Source of the DNA: Rhizobium mayense
GTDB taxonomy: Bacteria > Pseudomonadota > Alphaproteobacteria > Rhizobiales > Rhizobiaceae
Assembly (NCBI RefSeq): GCF_030272705.1
Contig: NZ_JARFYM010000011.1
Coordinates: 99,796 to 163,795 of the forward strand
Direction of reading: 5' to 3'
Length of the DNA stretch: 64,000 bases
Part shown: one piece after another, positions 55,052-63,907 of the stretch
How positions within the stretch are numbered: position 1 is the stretch's first letter
Layout: each line of letters begins with the position of its first letter
The notes under the pieces: model-generated
Databases searched by the model: none
Seen by the model: the letters and a program-made list of their open reading frames with translations, nothing else
What the model was told of the DNA's origin: nothing
Program-made: the position numbers and the translations under genes

Positions 55052-55071
55052 AGCTGTTGATTTTGGATTCG
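55051..55071. repeat. 21-bp direct repeat, copy 1
   Basis: The unit AAGCTGTTGATTT-Y-GGATTCG starts on the last base of the DoxX stop. Copy 2 is at 55880-55900 in the same orientation with one mismatch (T versus C). Both are preceded by ATTCCG about 12 bp upstream. The enclosed 808 bp contains a small membrane ORF and a GNAT remnant. Confidence 0.7.
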
Positions 55072-55078
55072 TTTTGAT

Positions 55079-55115
55079 ATGGCTCGCTCCCCCATCTGTT
55101 CGCGGAGTGAGCCAT
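55079..55115. repeat. Imperfect inverted repeat after DoxX gene
   Basis: ATGGCTCGCTCC (55079-55090) and GGAGTGAGCCAT (55104-55115) form a 12-bp stem with one G-T pair and a 13-nt loop. There is no U-run. It may act as a weak terminator of the ECF42-DGPF-SRPBCC-DoxX transcript. Confidence 0.5.
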
Positions 55116-55313
55116 GCCGCAAGTCACTATTGCGCCAGTCCGGCAAGTGGACGCCGGTAAAGGCACGCGAATTCTTCAACGCACAAAGCTTATTGCCGTG
55201 TCGGTTAAGAGACCGCCCTGCATGTACAAAGCGGCGTTCAGTTGCAACGGACGGCGGAACCTGCTTACCTAACCGGGGAACGGCAAGCCGCCCAGCGAAA
55301 GGAAGGATCGGAG

Positions 55314-55556
55314 ATGGCCCCTTTTCTGCTACTGTTTTTCCTCTTCGCTACACTCATCCTTGTCAATTTGACTGGTCCTCAAAAAACGATAGGACCAAAA
55401 AATTATGACCGAGAGGCCGAAGAAGCTTACAAAGCGGCCTTCGAGATTGTGTCCGGAGAGACAGTAGCGCGGCGGAGGCTCGTCAGGCTGCTTCTCGTGA
55501 TTGCATTGTTAGTCGATATCCTGCTCCTCGTGTGGATAGTTCGTTTCTCCTATTAG
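55314..55556 (+). CDS. Small membrane protein, hypothetical
   Basis: An 80-aa protein with an N-terminal hydrophobic helix (FLLLFFLFATLILVNLTG) and a C-terminal one (LVRLLLVIALLVDILLLVWI), separated by a charged segment KNYDREAEEAYKAAFEIVSG. This is two-pass topology. I do not recognise the family. GGAAGGATCGGAG precedes ATG. It lies inside the segment bounded by 21-bp direct repeats. Coding status rests on the amphipathic pattern and SD only. Confidence 0.45.
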   Translation: MAPFLLLFFLFATLILVNLTGPQKTIGPKNYDREAEEAYKAAFEIVSGETVARRRLVRLLLVIALLVDILLLVWIVRFSY

Positions 55557-55622
55557 GCTTATTTGACTTGACAGTTAGCTTCACGCGCAAAGAGAGCTAG
55601 CAAAATCAATAGGATAATCTAA

Positions 55623-55834
55623 CTGTCACGTCTGGTGATCGCGCATGGTTTCGACGATATCGGCCTGCATCGGCTCGAGGCCAATGTCCAGCCCGCGAAC
55701 CATGCCTCCATCGCGCTGGTGCAGAGGCTCGGCTTCCGCAAGGAAGGCTTCTCGCCCAAATATCTGAGGATCGGCGGCGCGTCTGGTGCGATCATGAACG
55801 CTGGGCACTGCCGGCAGATGATCCACGGCTTTGA
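55623..55834 (+). pseudogene. Remnant of a RimJ-like GNAT acetyltransferase
   Basis: The C-terminal third of a RimJ/RimL-type GNAT is recognisable: FDDIGLHRLEANVQPANHAS, IALVQRLGFRKEGFSPKYLR, IGGA. It then continues in another frame as WCDHERWALP (stop at 55832-55834), where intact genes read W-R-D-H-E-R-W-A. A 2-bp insertion near 55782 thus breaks the frame. The N-terminal two thirds and acetyl-CoA loop are absent; a stop at 55620 lies just before the homology. A dead fragment. Confidence 0.8.
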
Positions 55835-55879
55835 TGTTCAACATGAAGTGATTCCGGGATCGATTCCGAAACGGCGGGC

Positions 55880-55900
55880 AAGCTGTTGATTTCGGATTCG
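55880..55900. repeat. 21-bp direct repeat, copy 2
   Basis: The second copy of the repeat at 55051-55071 (20 of 21 bases identical), located between the GNAT remnant and the Phd-type antitoxin gene. Together the copies suggest a duplication or excision/insertion footprint. Confidence 0.7.
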
Positions 55901-55952
55901 AATTGCTTATCTTTGTAATTGTAGTAACTTCTCTACAAATGGAGTCTACGCG

Positions 55953-56207
55953 ATGACAATCATGAGCAGTCGAGAGTTCAATCAGGATACAAGCGGCGCC
56001 AAGCGTGCCGCATCGGAAGGCCCGGTTTTTATCACGGATCGCGGCAAGCCTTCGCATGTCCTGCTCAGCATGGAAGAGTATCTGAAATTGGCGGAGAAGG
56101 GACCGACTGTCGCTGAGGCTTTTTATTCTCCTGGGGCAGACGAGGTCGATTTGGAAATCCCAAGGTTGGACGGAGATTTCGGATTCAAGCCGGTTGATTT
56201 CTCATAA
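55953..56207 (+). CDS. Phd/YefM-type antitoxin
   Basis: An 84-aa antitoxin. The N-terminal Phd/YefM DNA-binding fold is MTIMSSREFNQDTSGAKRAA, with GPVFITDRGKPSHVLLSMEE next. The C-terminal ~35 residues are acidic and disordered-like (GADEVDLEIPRLDGDFGF), the part that wraps the toxin. It overlaps the PIN toxin gene by one base (TAATG). It is expected to repress its own promoter; the spacer upstream holds TTGTAATTGTAGTAACTTCTACAA-like dyads (split: TTGTA near 55914, TACAA near 55934). Confidence 0.88.
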   Translation: MTIMSSREFNQDTSGAKRAASEGPVFITDRGKPSHVLLSMEEYLKLAEKGPTVAEAFYSPGADEVDLEIPRLDGDFGFKPVDFS

Positions 56208-56629
56208 TGTATTTGCTGGACACGAATGTTATTTCCGAACTTCGAAAGCTCAGCAACGGCAAAACCGATCCGATTTTTGCCCGGTGGTTCGATACTATCC
56301 CGCTCGACATTCTCTATGCGTCTGTCATTACGCTTTTTGAAATTGAAAATGGGATATTGCTTCTTGAGCGGCGAGATCCTCTGCAGGCCAAAATTCTGCG
56401 AGACTGGTTCGATAAGGTGAAGGCTGTCCTGCACGGACGCGTATTGTCAGTTGACGAGGCCGTGGCCATGCATTGTGCGGCTGCGTTCATTCCTAATCCC
56501 AGGCCTTGGCGCGACGCATTTATTGGATCTACGGCTGCCGTTCACCGTTTTACGCTCGTCACTCGTAATGTCCGCGATTTTCAGGGACTGTATATTAATA
56601 TTATCAACCCGTGGGTCGAAGGTTCCTAG
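56207..56629 (+). CDS. PIN-domain toxin (VapC type)
   Basis: A 140-aa PIN-domain endoribonuclease. Acidic active-site residues are visible: Asp5 in MYLLDTNVISELRK, Glu in ITLFEIENGI, Asp in WRDAFIGSTA and Asp in TRNVRDFQGL. VapC toxins cleave tRNA or rRNA. It pairs with the Phd-type antitoxin, whose stop overlaps its start. Full-length and apparently intact. Confidence 0.9.
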   Translation: MYLLDTNVISELRKLSNGKTDPIFARWFDTIPLDILYASVITLFEIENGILLLERRDPLQAKILRDWFDKVKAVLHGRVLSVDEAVAMHCAAAFIPNPRPWRDAFIGSTAAVHRFTLVTRNVRDFQGLYINIINPWVEGS

Positions 56630-56760
56630 GCTCTACGGCACGAAAGTCGCGCTGCTTGTCAGAAAGGCATTGACTGAACAAAGCGGAGGGGCGAAAGCGA
56701 CTGCTTGAGCCTTCGCCTCAGGAGTCTGCGGGGCGCGCGCACGCCAGCCGGAAGCCGTGA

Positions 56761-57513
56761 ATGATCATCTCGAACGACGACGAACTGACCAAGCTCAAAG
56801 AGATCGGCCGCATCTGCGCCAACGCCATACAGGCGATGGCGGCGGCGCTGGAGCCGGGCATCACGACGCTGGAACTCGACAATATTGGCCGCAAGGTGCT
56901 GGACGATGCCGGCGCCCGCTCGGCGCCGGAACTTGTTTACAAATTTCCCGGCGCCACCTGCATCAGCGTCAATGAGGAAGTGGCGCACGGCATTCCCGGT
57001 CCGCGCGTGATCCAGGCCGGCGATCTCGTCAATCTCGATGTTTCTGCGGAGAAGGATGGTTTCTTCTCCGATACCGGGTCGTCCTTCGCAGTGCCGCCGG
57101 TCAAGCCGAAGGTCGAGCGTCTCTGCCGAGACGGCAAGAGGGCGCTCTGGGTCGGCCTGAACCAGGTGCGCAGCGGCGCGCCTTTCTCGAAGATCGGTCA
57201 TGCTGTCGGTGCCTTCGCCCAGAAGAATCGCTATACGCTGATCGCCAATCTCGCCAGCCACGGCATCGGCCGTTCGCTGCATGAGGAGCCGGCGGAGGTG
57301 TCGACCTGGGCCGATCCCGATGAAACCCGCATCATGCAGGACGGCCTGGTATTCACCGTCGAGCCGTTTCTGTCGCTCGGCGCGACTTGGGCGGAGGGCG
57401 GCGACGATGCCTGGACGCTCTATTCCGAGCCGCGCGCGGCCACGGTTCAGTTCGAGCATACGGTTGTCGCCACCCGCAACGGGCCGGTGATCCTGACACT
57501 GCCTGATAATTGA
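56761..57513 (+). CDS. map: Methionine aminopeptidase type I
   Basis: A 250-aa dinuclear-metal aminopeptidase that removes initiator Met. The metal ligands are readable: Asp in NLDVSAEKDGFF and DTGSSF, His in SHGIGRSLHE, Glu in FTVEPFLS and Glu in VQFEHTVV. There is no N-terminal extension, so it is class Ia. The GRSLHE segment replaces the usual GxxFHxxP, typical of secondary Map copies in rhizobia. Whether it is the essential copy cannot be told. Confidence 0.92.
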   Translation: MIISNDDELTKLKEIGRICANAIQAMAAALEPGITTLELDNIGRKVLDDAGARSAPELVYKFPGATCISVNEEVAHGIPGPRVIQAGDLVNLDVSAEKDGFFSDTGSSFAVPPVKPKVERLCRDGKRALWVGLNQVRSGAPFSKIGHAVGAFAQKNRYTLIANLASHGIGRSLHEEPAEVSTWADPDETRIMQDGLVFTVEPFLSLGATWAEGGDDAWTLYSEPRAATVQFEHTVVATRNGPVILTLPDN

Positions 57514-57516
57514 GGC

Positions 57517-58113
57517 TCAGGCTTCGTCTTCGGCCTTCGGCGGTTTTTCGGCCTTTACTTCGCCACGGATGATGTCTGCAGCGGCACGCTCGAGAATTGC
57601 TGCTATGCGTGCGCCTTCGTCTTTGCTCCATGGGAACTTCGAGCGAAGTGCCGAGCGCAGAAGGTGGCGAGCGCGATGCACCTCGCCGGCATCGCGACCG
57701 AAGGGGCTGTCGCGGCCCTCATCGTCGCCGGCATCCTCGCCGCCGAAGACGCGCCTGACATGCGCCATCTTTTCACCGATCGCGCTGAGCTTCGCCAGTG
57801 TCGTCTCGACCAGCGCCTGGTTTTCGGCAACGCGTTTCTGCCCGCTTTCGGTGATGCGGTAGAGCTTCTTGGTGCCGCTCGCTTCGACTTCGGCCAGGCC
57901 GGTTTCCTCCAGGTAGGTAAGGGCGGGGTAGATGACCCCGGGGCTCGGCACATAGAAGCCGCCGGAGCGTTCTTCCAGCGTCTTGATCAGCTCATAGCCA
58001 TGCCGCGGCTGCTCGGAAAGCAGGGCCAGAATGATGAGCTGCAGATCGGCGGCGTCAAATTTCCGGCCGGTACGAAACCCGCCGCCGAACATGCCGCCCT
58101 TGAAGCCTCTCAT
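57517..58113 (-). CDS. PadR-family regulator
   Basis: About 198 aa from MRGFKGGMFGGGFRTGRKFD. The PadR winged helix follows: ADLQLIILALLSEQPRHGYE, LIKTLEERSGGFYVPSPGVI, YPALTYLEETGLAEVEASGT. The C-terminal part is a helical Vir-like dimerisation domain plus a charged tail (KAEKPPKAEDEA). A second in-frame ATG at 58224 with an equally good SD (AAAGGAG) would add exactly 37 residues; it lies in a duplicated copy of the start region. The stop is 3 bp from the convergent map stop. Probably autoregulated. Confidence 0.88.
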   Translation of the reverse strand: MRGFKGGMFGGGFRTGRKFDAADLQLIILALLSEQPRHGYELIKTLEERSGGFYVPSPGVIYPALTYLEETGLAEVEASGTKKLYRITESGQKRVAENQALVETTLAKLSAIGEKMAHVRRVFGGEDAGDDEGRDSPFGRDAGEVHRARHLLRSALRSKFPWSKDEGARIAAILERAAADIIRGEVKAEKPPKAEDEA

Positions 58114-58290
58114 GAAGTCTCTCCTGTGCCTCCCGTTTGAATCACGGCTTTCGCCATGTCGTAGGATATATGCCTCGACGATGTCAAAACTATCGCCGCA
58201 CATGCGATCTCTAAAGCCTCTCATGGGTGTGTCTCCTTTGAATGATGAGGGTTTATATCGTTCGTCATGTCGTAAGATATATATCGTAAG
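58102..58290 (-). repeat. 111-bp imperfect tandem duplication of the padR start and operator
   Basis: AAGCCTCTCATG occurs at 58103 and 58214, and CATGTCGTARGATATAT at 58155 and 58266; both pairs are spaced 111 bp apart, with TCTCCT and TTTGAAT also recurring between. Each copy therefore has operator-like sequence, SD and the codons MRGF. The outer copy adds a direct repeat TCGTAAGATA-TATA-TCGTAAGATA-like element (58269-58292). 111 bp is 37 codons, so the frame is kept. Confidence 0.75.
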
Positions 58291-58536
58291 ATAGATCGTT
58301 GCAAGAGAGCGTCGAATTTTTCGCTGAAAGGGTTGTCGTATCCCAGAACGGCGACAGGTTCGCCTTCCTGAAACTGGAAATCGCGGCTGAATAATCGCAT
58401 CACGATCTAGGGATAAGCGATTACATCTCTGTAAGAATGCGCCGTTCCGGTTGCCGCGCCGTTAGAACTGCCTTAGGTTCGCCGCGAATAAACGTCATTG
58501 CGGTCTGAGAACCCAATCAAGAAAGCTGCGTTACCC
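58291..58536. other. Spacer between padR promoter and bacA
   Basis: This spacer holds the bacA promoter. A minus-strand frame (58221-58403, MRLFSRDFQFQEGEPVAVLG...) is open for 60 codons and overlaps the padR promoter copies; I see no family match and treat it as non-coding. TTG at 58498 would add 13 residues to BacA. Confidence 0.4.
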
Positions 58537-59802
58537 GTGTTCTTATCTTTCTTCCCCAAGCCGAAACCCTTTTTCATCTCGGCAGCCATCTGGTCGCTTG
58601 CTGCCGTACTTCTTTGGTACTTCGGCGGAGAACAGGCCGGCGCCTATATCGGCCTGCCGCCATTGGCGGAAGGGCAGGAGGCTACCGTCGGCGTTTCGGT
58701 CTTCTGGTCGGCGCCGTTCTTGTGGTTCTACATCTACTACATTATCACCGTCGCGCTGTTTGCGGTCTTCTGGTTCAGTTACAGTCCACATCCGTGGCAA
58801 TATTGGTCTGTGCTCGGTACGGCACTGATCATCTTCAACACCTATTTCCAGGTGCAGGTCAGCGTTGCCGTGAACGCGTGGTACGGACCGTTCTACAATC
58901 TCGTTCAGCAAGCGCTGCAAACGGTCGGCTCCGTCCCGGCTTCCCAATTCTATCTCGACATGCTTGTCTTTGCTGCCATCGCTTTCGTTGCGGTCACCGT
59001 CGGCGTGTTCAATCTGTTTTTCGTCAGCCATTGGGTCTTTCGCTGGCGCACAGCGATGAACGACTATTACATGGCCAACTGGACGAAGCTGCGACATGTC
59101 GAAGGCGCGGCACAGCGCGTGCAGGAAGACACCATGCGTTTCTCCTCGACGGTCGAATCCCTCGGTGTGAGTTTCGTGGGCTCAATCATGACCCTGGTCG
59201 CCTTCCTGCCGGTACTCTTCCGCCTGGGCGCGAACATCACCGAATTGCCGCTTGTCGGTAATATTCCGCATGCGCTCGTCTGGGCGGCGATCTTCTGGTC
59301 TCTTTTCGGAACGTTTTTCTTGGCGATCGTCGGCGTCAAGTTGCCCGGTCTGCAATTCATCAATCAGCGAGTGGAAGCGTCCTACCGCAAGGAGCTCGTC
59401 TACGGCGAAGACAATGAAGACCGGGCGGCGCCGCCGACCGTCGCCGAACTGTTCGCCAATGTGCGCAAGAACTATTTCCGCATCTATTTCCACTATACCT
59501 ATTTCAATGTCGCGCGCATTTTCTATTCGCAGGCGGACAATATCTTCAGCTTTATCGTCCTCGTTCCGTCGATCGTCGCCGGCCGGCTGACGCTGGGCCT
59601 GATGACGCAGATCACCAACGTCTTCGACCAGGTGCGCGGCTCGTTCCAATATCTGGTCAGCTCGTGGACGACGATCATCGAGCTGCTTTCGATCTATAAA
59701 CGTCTGCGGGCCTTCGAAGCCGCCATTGGCGACGCCCCGCTGCCGTCGATCGATCAGCATTATCTCGAGAAATTGGCCGTCAACGAGAATGTCGATGCGT
59801 AA
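58537..59802 (+). CDS. bacA: Peptide transporter BacA (SbmA/BacA family)
   Basis: A 421-aa inner-membrane protein starting at GTG ([20 protein letters not shown]), the position matching known BacA starts and length. It has about eight transmembrane helices. Motifs: [55 protein letters not shown] and [20 protein letters not shown], all SbmA/BacA hallmarks. It imports peptides (in legume symbiosis, NCR peptides) and influences very-long-chain fatty-acid lipid A; it is needed for bacteroid survival in several rhizobia. A TTG start at 58498 is possible but lacks SD and family support. Confidence 0.94.
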   Translation: MFLSFFPKPKPFFISAAIWSLAAVLLWYFGGEQAGAYIGLPPLAEGQEATVGVSVFWSAPFLWFYIYYIITVALFAVFWFSYSPHPWQYWSVLGTALIIFNTYFQVQVSVAVNAWYGPFYNLVQQALQTVGSVPASQFYLDMLVFAAIAFVAVTVGVFNLFFVSHWVFRWRTAMNDYYMANWTKLRHVEGAAQRVQEDTMRFSSTVESLGVSFVGSIMTLVAFLPVLFRLGANITELPLVGNIPHALVWAAIFWSLFGTFFLAIVGVKLPGLQFINQRVEASYRKELVYGEDNEDRAAPPTVAELFANVRKNYFRIYFHYTYFNVARIFYSQADNIFSFIVLVPSIVAGRLTLGLMTQITNVFDQVRGSFQYLVSSWTTIIELLSIYKRLRAFEAAIGDAPLPSIDQHYLEKLAVNENVDA

Positions 59803-59804
59803 GG

Positions 59805-59830
59805 AAAGGCTCCGGAGACGGAGCCTTTTC
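59805..59830 (+). terminator. Rho-independent terminator of bacA
   Basis: AAAGGCTCC-GGAGAC-GGAGCCTTT followed by TC, beginning 3 bp after the bacA stop. A second hairpin CACCGGC / GCCGGTG (59877-59897) lies 26 bp downstream of the convergent deacetylase stop and probably serves that gene. Confidence 0.8.
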
Positions 59831-59922
59831 AACTAGAGGTCTGGTTATTCATCGGCAATGTCGTCGGCCCCAACGGCACCGGCCTCAAGTGCCGGTGGCC
59901 GGCCTGGATCGAAGCAGCTAGT

Positions 59923-60903
59923 TCAGCCCTGCTGCGGCTTGGCCCGCGTCGCGATCAGCGGGATCGCCTCGGAATAGCTGACGCAGGCGACGCCGTCCTT
60001 GTGGCAGACGTTGCTGACGAAGCGGTCAAGCGCCCGCCAATAGGCGCCGTCATTCATTTCGACGAAATGGAAGCCGAGCTGCAGCGGGATGCGCTCGCCG
60101 TTATATTGCTTGTCGAAGGCGGCTTCGAACGCATCGAAGGTGCGGTCTTCGAAGGACTTGGAATCGGCTTTGTCTTCGACGCCCTTGGAGTGGTGGATAT
60201 AGAAATTATAGTCCATGCCGATCACCAGATGATGGTCTGGGCCTTCGGGGATCAACGGCAGACCGAAGCGATAGATGCCGTTGACCACCTGCGGCAACAT
60301 CGGACCTCTGGTCACCAGGCTGGCGTCGTACTGGAAACCCATGGCCCTTTCGGCCGGCACCAAGCCGTCGCTGGTGGAAAGATATGGCGCGCGGAAGCCT
60401 TTGACGTCTTTCATCGCAAACTCTTGCCAGCCTGCTGGTTCCTTGTCCGCTTCGCCGACATTCTTCCAGGCGTCGCGCAGCGCCACCCGCGCATTCATGA
60501 ATTCCTGCTGCCAGTCGGCTGCTGTCCACGCCTTGCCGTCGAAATGACCGCAGGCATGGCTGGAAATATCATGGCCTTCGAGATGCGCGCCCCAAATATT
60601 GGCTATGCGGGTGCGCACGTCGTCCTCGCTCTTGGCGAAACCGACATTCGATTTGCCGGCCTTCTGTCCCGGCGCCTGATAGGCCTTGGCCTGATCGTGG
60701 TTCATCAGGAAGGTGCATGAGAGGAAGTAGGTGAAGTGCGCGCCGTTGCGAGAAGCGATCTCGCGGCTCTTCGTCCACAGCGCATTGTCATGCGCGCCGT
60801 CGAAGGAGATCATCACAAGCTGCTTCGGTTTTTCATCGGCCTGCGCCGCAACCGGGAGCGCCAAAGAAAGGGCGAGGGAGGCAAAAGAGATAAAGCGAAA
60901 CAT
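59923..60903 (-). CDS. Exported polysaccharide deacetylase-like protein
   Basis: About 326 aa with a Sec signal peptide (MFRFISFASLALSLALPVAA, cleavage near AQA). The mature domain is NodB-like: QLVMISFDGAHDNALW (catalytic Asp region), GHDISSHACGHFDG (metal His pair), VKGFRAPYLSTSDGL (RxP motif) and LGFHFVEMNDGAYW. It resembles bacterial proteins related to chitin-deacetylase/SpcP-type enzymes acting in the periplasm; the substrate is unknown. Start MFRF chosen for the signal peptide; another ATG is two codons upstream. A rhizobial repeat sits in its promoter region. Confidence 0.82.
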   Translation of the reverse strand: MFRFISFASLALSLALPVAAQADEKPKQLVMISFDGAHDNALWTKSREIASRNGAHFTYFLSCTFLMNHDQAKAYQAPGQKAGKSNVGFAKSEDDVRTRIANIWGAHLEGHDISSHACGHFDGKAWTAADWQQEFMNARVALRDAWKNVGEADKEPAGWQEFAMKDVKGFRAPYLSTSDGLVPAERAMGFQYDASLVTRGPMLPQVVNGIYRFGLPLIPEGPDHHLVIGMDYNFYIHHSKGVEDKADSKSFEDRTFDAFEAAFDKQYNGERIPLQLGFHFVEMNDGAYWRALDRFVSNVCHKDGVACVSYSEAIPLIATRAKPQQG

Positions 60904-60925
60904 GGGCATCCAGATTATTTGATTG

Positions 60926-60990
60926 AGCATGCTCTCATCCGAAAACCGGGTTACAGTTTTCGCTGCGGATTTTCGATTCGGGATCATGCT
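60926..60990. repeat. Short rhizobial palindromic intergenic repeat
   Basis: A 65-bp element with ends AGCATG and CATGCT, inner motifs TCCGAAAACCGG, ACAGTTTTCG and TTCGGGATCATGCT. This matches, by recollection, the scattered Rhizobiaceae intergenic palindromes of the form AGCATGATCCCGAAAA...GGTTTTCGGA...CATGCT. It lies 23 bp upstream of the deacetylase start. No second full copy occurs in the window. Confidence 0.6.
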
Positions 60991-61101
60991 TTAGGTTTGG
61001 CTCTTCCGTGCCGTTGAAATGCGGCAAAGCTGCGGTCTCGCTGGCAATTTTCGCCATAGTCGGTACTGATGTGTTCACAAGACACGAACGGGATTTCACT
61101 C

Positions 61102-61683
61102 ATGTCATTGCTCATTCTCGGCATTGTTCTTTTCCTCGGCATCCACCTGGTCCGCGTCGTGGTGCCTGGTTTCCGCAGTTCGATGATTTCGAGCATCGGC
61201 GAGCCCGGCTGGAAGATCGGCTATTCGGTCGCCAGCATCGTTACACTAATTCTGCTAATATACGGTTTCGGGCAGGCGAGGGATGTAACGCCCATCTGGT
61301 CGCCGCCCTTCTGGATGGCCCATATCACCATCCTGCTGATGCTTTTTGCGCTGATCTCTCTTGCCGCCTCGCTGCTGCCGGCGGGGCACATCGCGGTCAG
61401 GGCCAAGCATCCCATGGTACTCTCGGTGAAGATCTGGGCCTTTGCGCATCTGCTTTCCAATGGCGATGGCGCTGCCATGTTGCTCTTTGCCGCCTTCCTG
61501 GTCTGGGGCGTCATTCTTCGCATTTCGCTTAAGCGACGCGAGCGCGCCGGGGAGATTTCGCTGCGGCCTTTCGTTTCGGCGAAGTACGATCTCTATGCCA
61601 TCGTGATCGGCATCGTCGTGTGGGGATTGATCATTTGGAAGCTGCACGAGTGGATTATCGGAGTTTCGCCGCTCGTTATGTGA
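61102..61683 (+). CDS. NnrU-family membrane protein
   Basis: A 193-aa protein with about six hydrophobic helices. MSLLILGIVLFLGIHLVRVV is the family start, followed by GEPGWKIGYSVASIVTLILL, IWAFAHLLSNGDGAAMLLFA. NnrU is associated with nitrite/nitric-oxide respiration in some alphaproteobacteria and shares a fold with the isoprenylcysteine methyltransferase-like and terpenoid membrane enzymes. No nir/nor genes are in the window, so the role here is open. ATG at 61102 chosen from the family start. Confidence 0.85.
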   Translation: MSLLILGIVLFLGIHLVRVVVPGFRSSMISSIGEPGWKIGYSVASIVTLILLIYGFGQARDVTPIWSPPFWMAHITILLMLFALISLAASLLPAGHIAVRAKHPMVLSVKIWAFAHLLSNGDGAAMLLFAAFLVWGVILRISLKRRERAGEISLRPFVSAKYDLYAIVIGIVVWGLIIWKLHEWIIGVSPLVM

Positions 61684-61783
61684 CGATTTCTGCCATTCCC
61701 CCTTACAACTGCCGTAAAATGGAGTAGAAGGCCCCACTACCCATAAGCTCTTTGGAATAATTTGGCCTGAGCCGGAGACGAGA

Positions 61784-62467
61784 ATGGCATTCAACGACGA
61801 TAGCTTCATCCGCGAGGTGAACGAGGAACTGCGTTCGGACCAGTTGCGGTTCGTATGGCGCCGTTTTGGCCGGTTCATCATCGGCGGTGCCGTGCTTATC
61901 GTTCTCGGCACGGCTGCCTATAGCGGCTATCACTATTGGTCAGGTCGGCAGGCCGGCAGCAGCGGCGATCAATTCATCGCCGCGCTGACGCTGGCGGACC
62001 AGAACAAGACGGATGACGCGCTGGCCGCACTGGCGACAATCGAAAAGAGCGGCAGCGGCTCCTATCCGCTGCTGGCACGCATGCGTGCCGCAACGCTGCA
62101 GGCGCAGAAGGGCGACACGGCCGGCGCGATTGCGGCCTTCTCGGCCATCGGTAAGGAGACCAGTGTTCCAACCGTTATCCGCGATGCGGCTCGCCTGCGC
62201 GCGGCTTATCTGCTCGTCGACACCGGCACCTACGATCAGGTTGCGGCAGAGGCTCAAGAATTGGCCGTGCCGGCCAATGCTTTCCGGCATTCCGCCCGTG
62301 ACGTGCTGGGTCTTGCCGCCTACAAAGCCGGCGATTTCGCCAAGGCACGGCAATGGTTCCAGGCGATCGTCGATGATCCTCAGAGCCCGCGCAATGTCGG
62401 CAACCGCGCCCAGATGCTGCTCGACCTCATTACTGCGTCCGGCAAGGCTCCGGTTGCAAAAGGCTGA
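61784..62467 (+). CDS. YfgM-like tetratricopeptide membrane protein
   Basis: 227 aa. A cytosolic N-terminus (MAFNDDSFIREVNEELRSDQ) is followed by one transmembrane helix (FIIGGAVLIVLGTAAYSGYH) and a periplasmic TPR-like domain (AALATIEKSGSGSYPLLARM, AYKAGDFAKARQWFQAIVDD). It corresponds to YfgM/DUF2659 proteins, which attach to SecYEG and connect to periplasmic chaperones. It lies 15 bp upstream of der, as in many Proteobacteria (where bamB may sit between). Confidence 0.85.
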   Translation: MAFNDDSFIREVNEELRSDQLRFVWRRFGRFIIGGAVLIVLGTAAYSGYHYWSGRQAGSSGDQFIAALTLADQNKTDDALAALATIEKSGSGSYPLLARMRAATLQAQKGDTAGAIAAFSAIGKETSVPTVIRDAARLRAAYLLVDTGTYDQVAAEAQELAVPANAFRHSARDVLGLAAYKAGDFAKARQWFQAIVDDPQSPRNVGNRAQMLLDLITASGKAPVAKG

Positions 62468-62482
62468 AGGGTAGATCGCTAA

Positions 62483-63907
62483 ATGAGTTTCACGGTTGCG
62501 ATCGTCGGTCGCCCGAATGTCGGTAAGTCCACTCTTTTCAATCGTCTGGTTGGCAAGAAGCTGGCGCTTGTCGACGATACGCCGGGTGTGACGCGCGACC
62601 GCCGGCCTGGCGACGCGCGGCTGGTCGATCTTCGGTTTCGCATTGTCGATACCGCCGGTCTCGAAGAGGCCGATGAGGAGACGCTGGAGGGCCGCATGCG
62701 CGCCCAGACGGAGGCGGCGATCGACGAAGCCGATTTGACGCTGTTTGTCGTCGACGCCAAGATGGGCCTGACACATGTCGACAAGGCGCTGGCCGAAATG
62801 TTGCGCAAGCGCGGCCGCCCGGTGGTGCTTGTCGCCAACAAATCTGAAGCGCGCGGCTCCGACAGCGGTTTCTATGATGCTTTCACCCTCGGCCTCGGCG
62901 AACCTTGCCCGATCTCCGCCGAACATGGTCAGGGGATGATGGATCTGCGCGATGCCATCGTCGAGGCGCTTGGGCATGAACGCGCCTTTCCGCCGAGGGA
63001 TGACGAAGCGGAGACGAATGTCAGCATTCCACGCCCCGCCGTCGGCGAGGACGGCGAAGAAATCGACGAGGAGCCCGCCTATGACGAGACGCGGCCTCTG
63101 CGCGTCGCCATCGTCGGCCGCCCGAATGCCGGCAAGTCGACGCTGATCAACCGCTTCCTCGGCGAGGACCGGCTGCTGACTGGTCCGGAAGCCGGAATTA
63201 CCCGCGACTCGATCTCGGTCGACTGGACGTGGCGCGGCCGAACCATCAAGATGTTCGATACCGCCGGCATGCGTCGTAAGGCCAAGGTCATCGAAAAGCT
63301 GGAAAAGCTTTCCGTTGCAGATGCGCTGCGCGCCATTCGTTTTGCCGAGACCGTGGTCATCGTCTTCGACGCTACCATCCCCTTCGAGAAGCAGGATCTG
63401 CAGATCGTCGATCTCGTCGTCCGCGAGGGCCGCGCCGCCGTGCTTGCCTTCAACAAGTGGGACATGATCGAGGATCGCCAGGCCGTGCTTGCCGATCTGC
63501 GAGAAAAGACAGACCGGCTGCTGCCGCAGGCGCGCGGTATCCGCGCCGTGCCGATTTCCGGCCAGACGGGTGAGGGGTTGGATCGGCTGATGCAGGCAAT
63601 CGTCGATACCGATAGGGTCTGGAACAAACGCGTGTCCACTGCCAAGCTCAATCGCTGGTTGGAGACACAGCAGGTTCAGCATCCGCCACCGGCGGTTTCC
63701 GGCCGACGTATCAAGCTGAAATACATGACACAGGTGAAGGCGCGGCCGCCGGCTTTCATGATTTCCTGCACCCGCTCGGATGCGCTGCCGGAATCCTATG
63801 TGCGCTATCTCATCAACGGCCTGCGTGAAGATTTCGCCATGCCGGGCGTGCCGATCCGCATTCATTTCCGCTCGTCGGAAAATCCTTACGAGACCAAGAA
63901 GAAGTGA
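62483..63907 (+). CDS. der: Ribosome-assembly GTPase Der (EngA)
   Basis: A 474-aa essential GTPase with two tandem G domains and a KH-like C-terminal domain, acting in 50S subunit maturation. Domain 1: G1 GRPNVGKST (8-16), DTAGL, NKSE. Domain 2: [25 protein letters not shown]-like: [20 protein letters not shown]. The extreme C-terminus (ENPYETKKK) stops at a TGA that appears to be the first three bases of an IS3-type element, so the last residues may differ from the ancestral protein. Confidence 0.95.
   Translation: MSFTVAIVGRPNVGKSTLFNRLVGKKLALVDDTPGVTRDRRPGDARLVDLRFRIVDTAGLEEADEETLEGRMRAQTEAAIDEADLTLFVVDAKMGLTHVDKALAEMLRKRGRPVVLVANKSEARGSDSGFYDAFTLGLGEPCPISAEHGQGMMDLRDAIVEALGHERAFPPRDDEAETNVSIPRPAVGEDGEEIDEEPAYDETRPLRVAIVGRPNAGKSTLINRFLGEDRLLTGPEAGITRDSISVDWTWRGRTIKMFDTAGMRRKAKVIEKLEKLSVADALRAIRFAETVVIVFDATIPFEKQDLQIVDLVVREGRAAVLAFNKWDMIEDRQAVLADLREKTDRLLPQARGIRAVPISGQTGEGLDRLMQAIVDTDRVWNKRVSTAKLNRWLETQQVQHPPPAVSGRRIKLKYMTQVKARPPAFMISCTRSDALPESYVRYLINGLREDFAMPGVPIRIHFRSSENPYETKKK

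Noticed and set aside
58221..58403. A 60-codon minus-strand frame upstream of padR
   Set aside because: Overlaps the duplicated promoter copies, no homology recognised, no clear SD.
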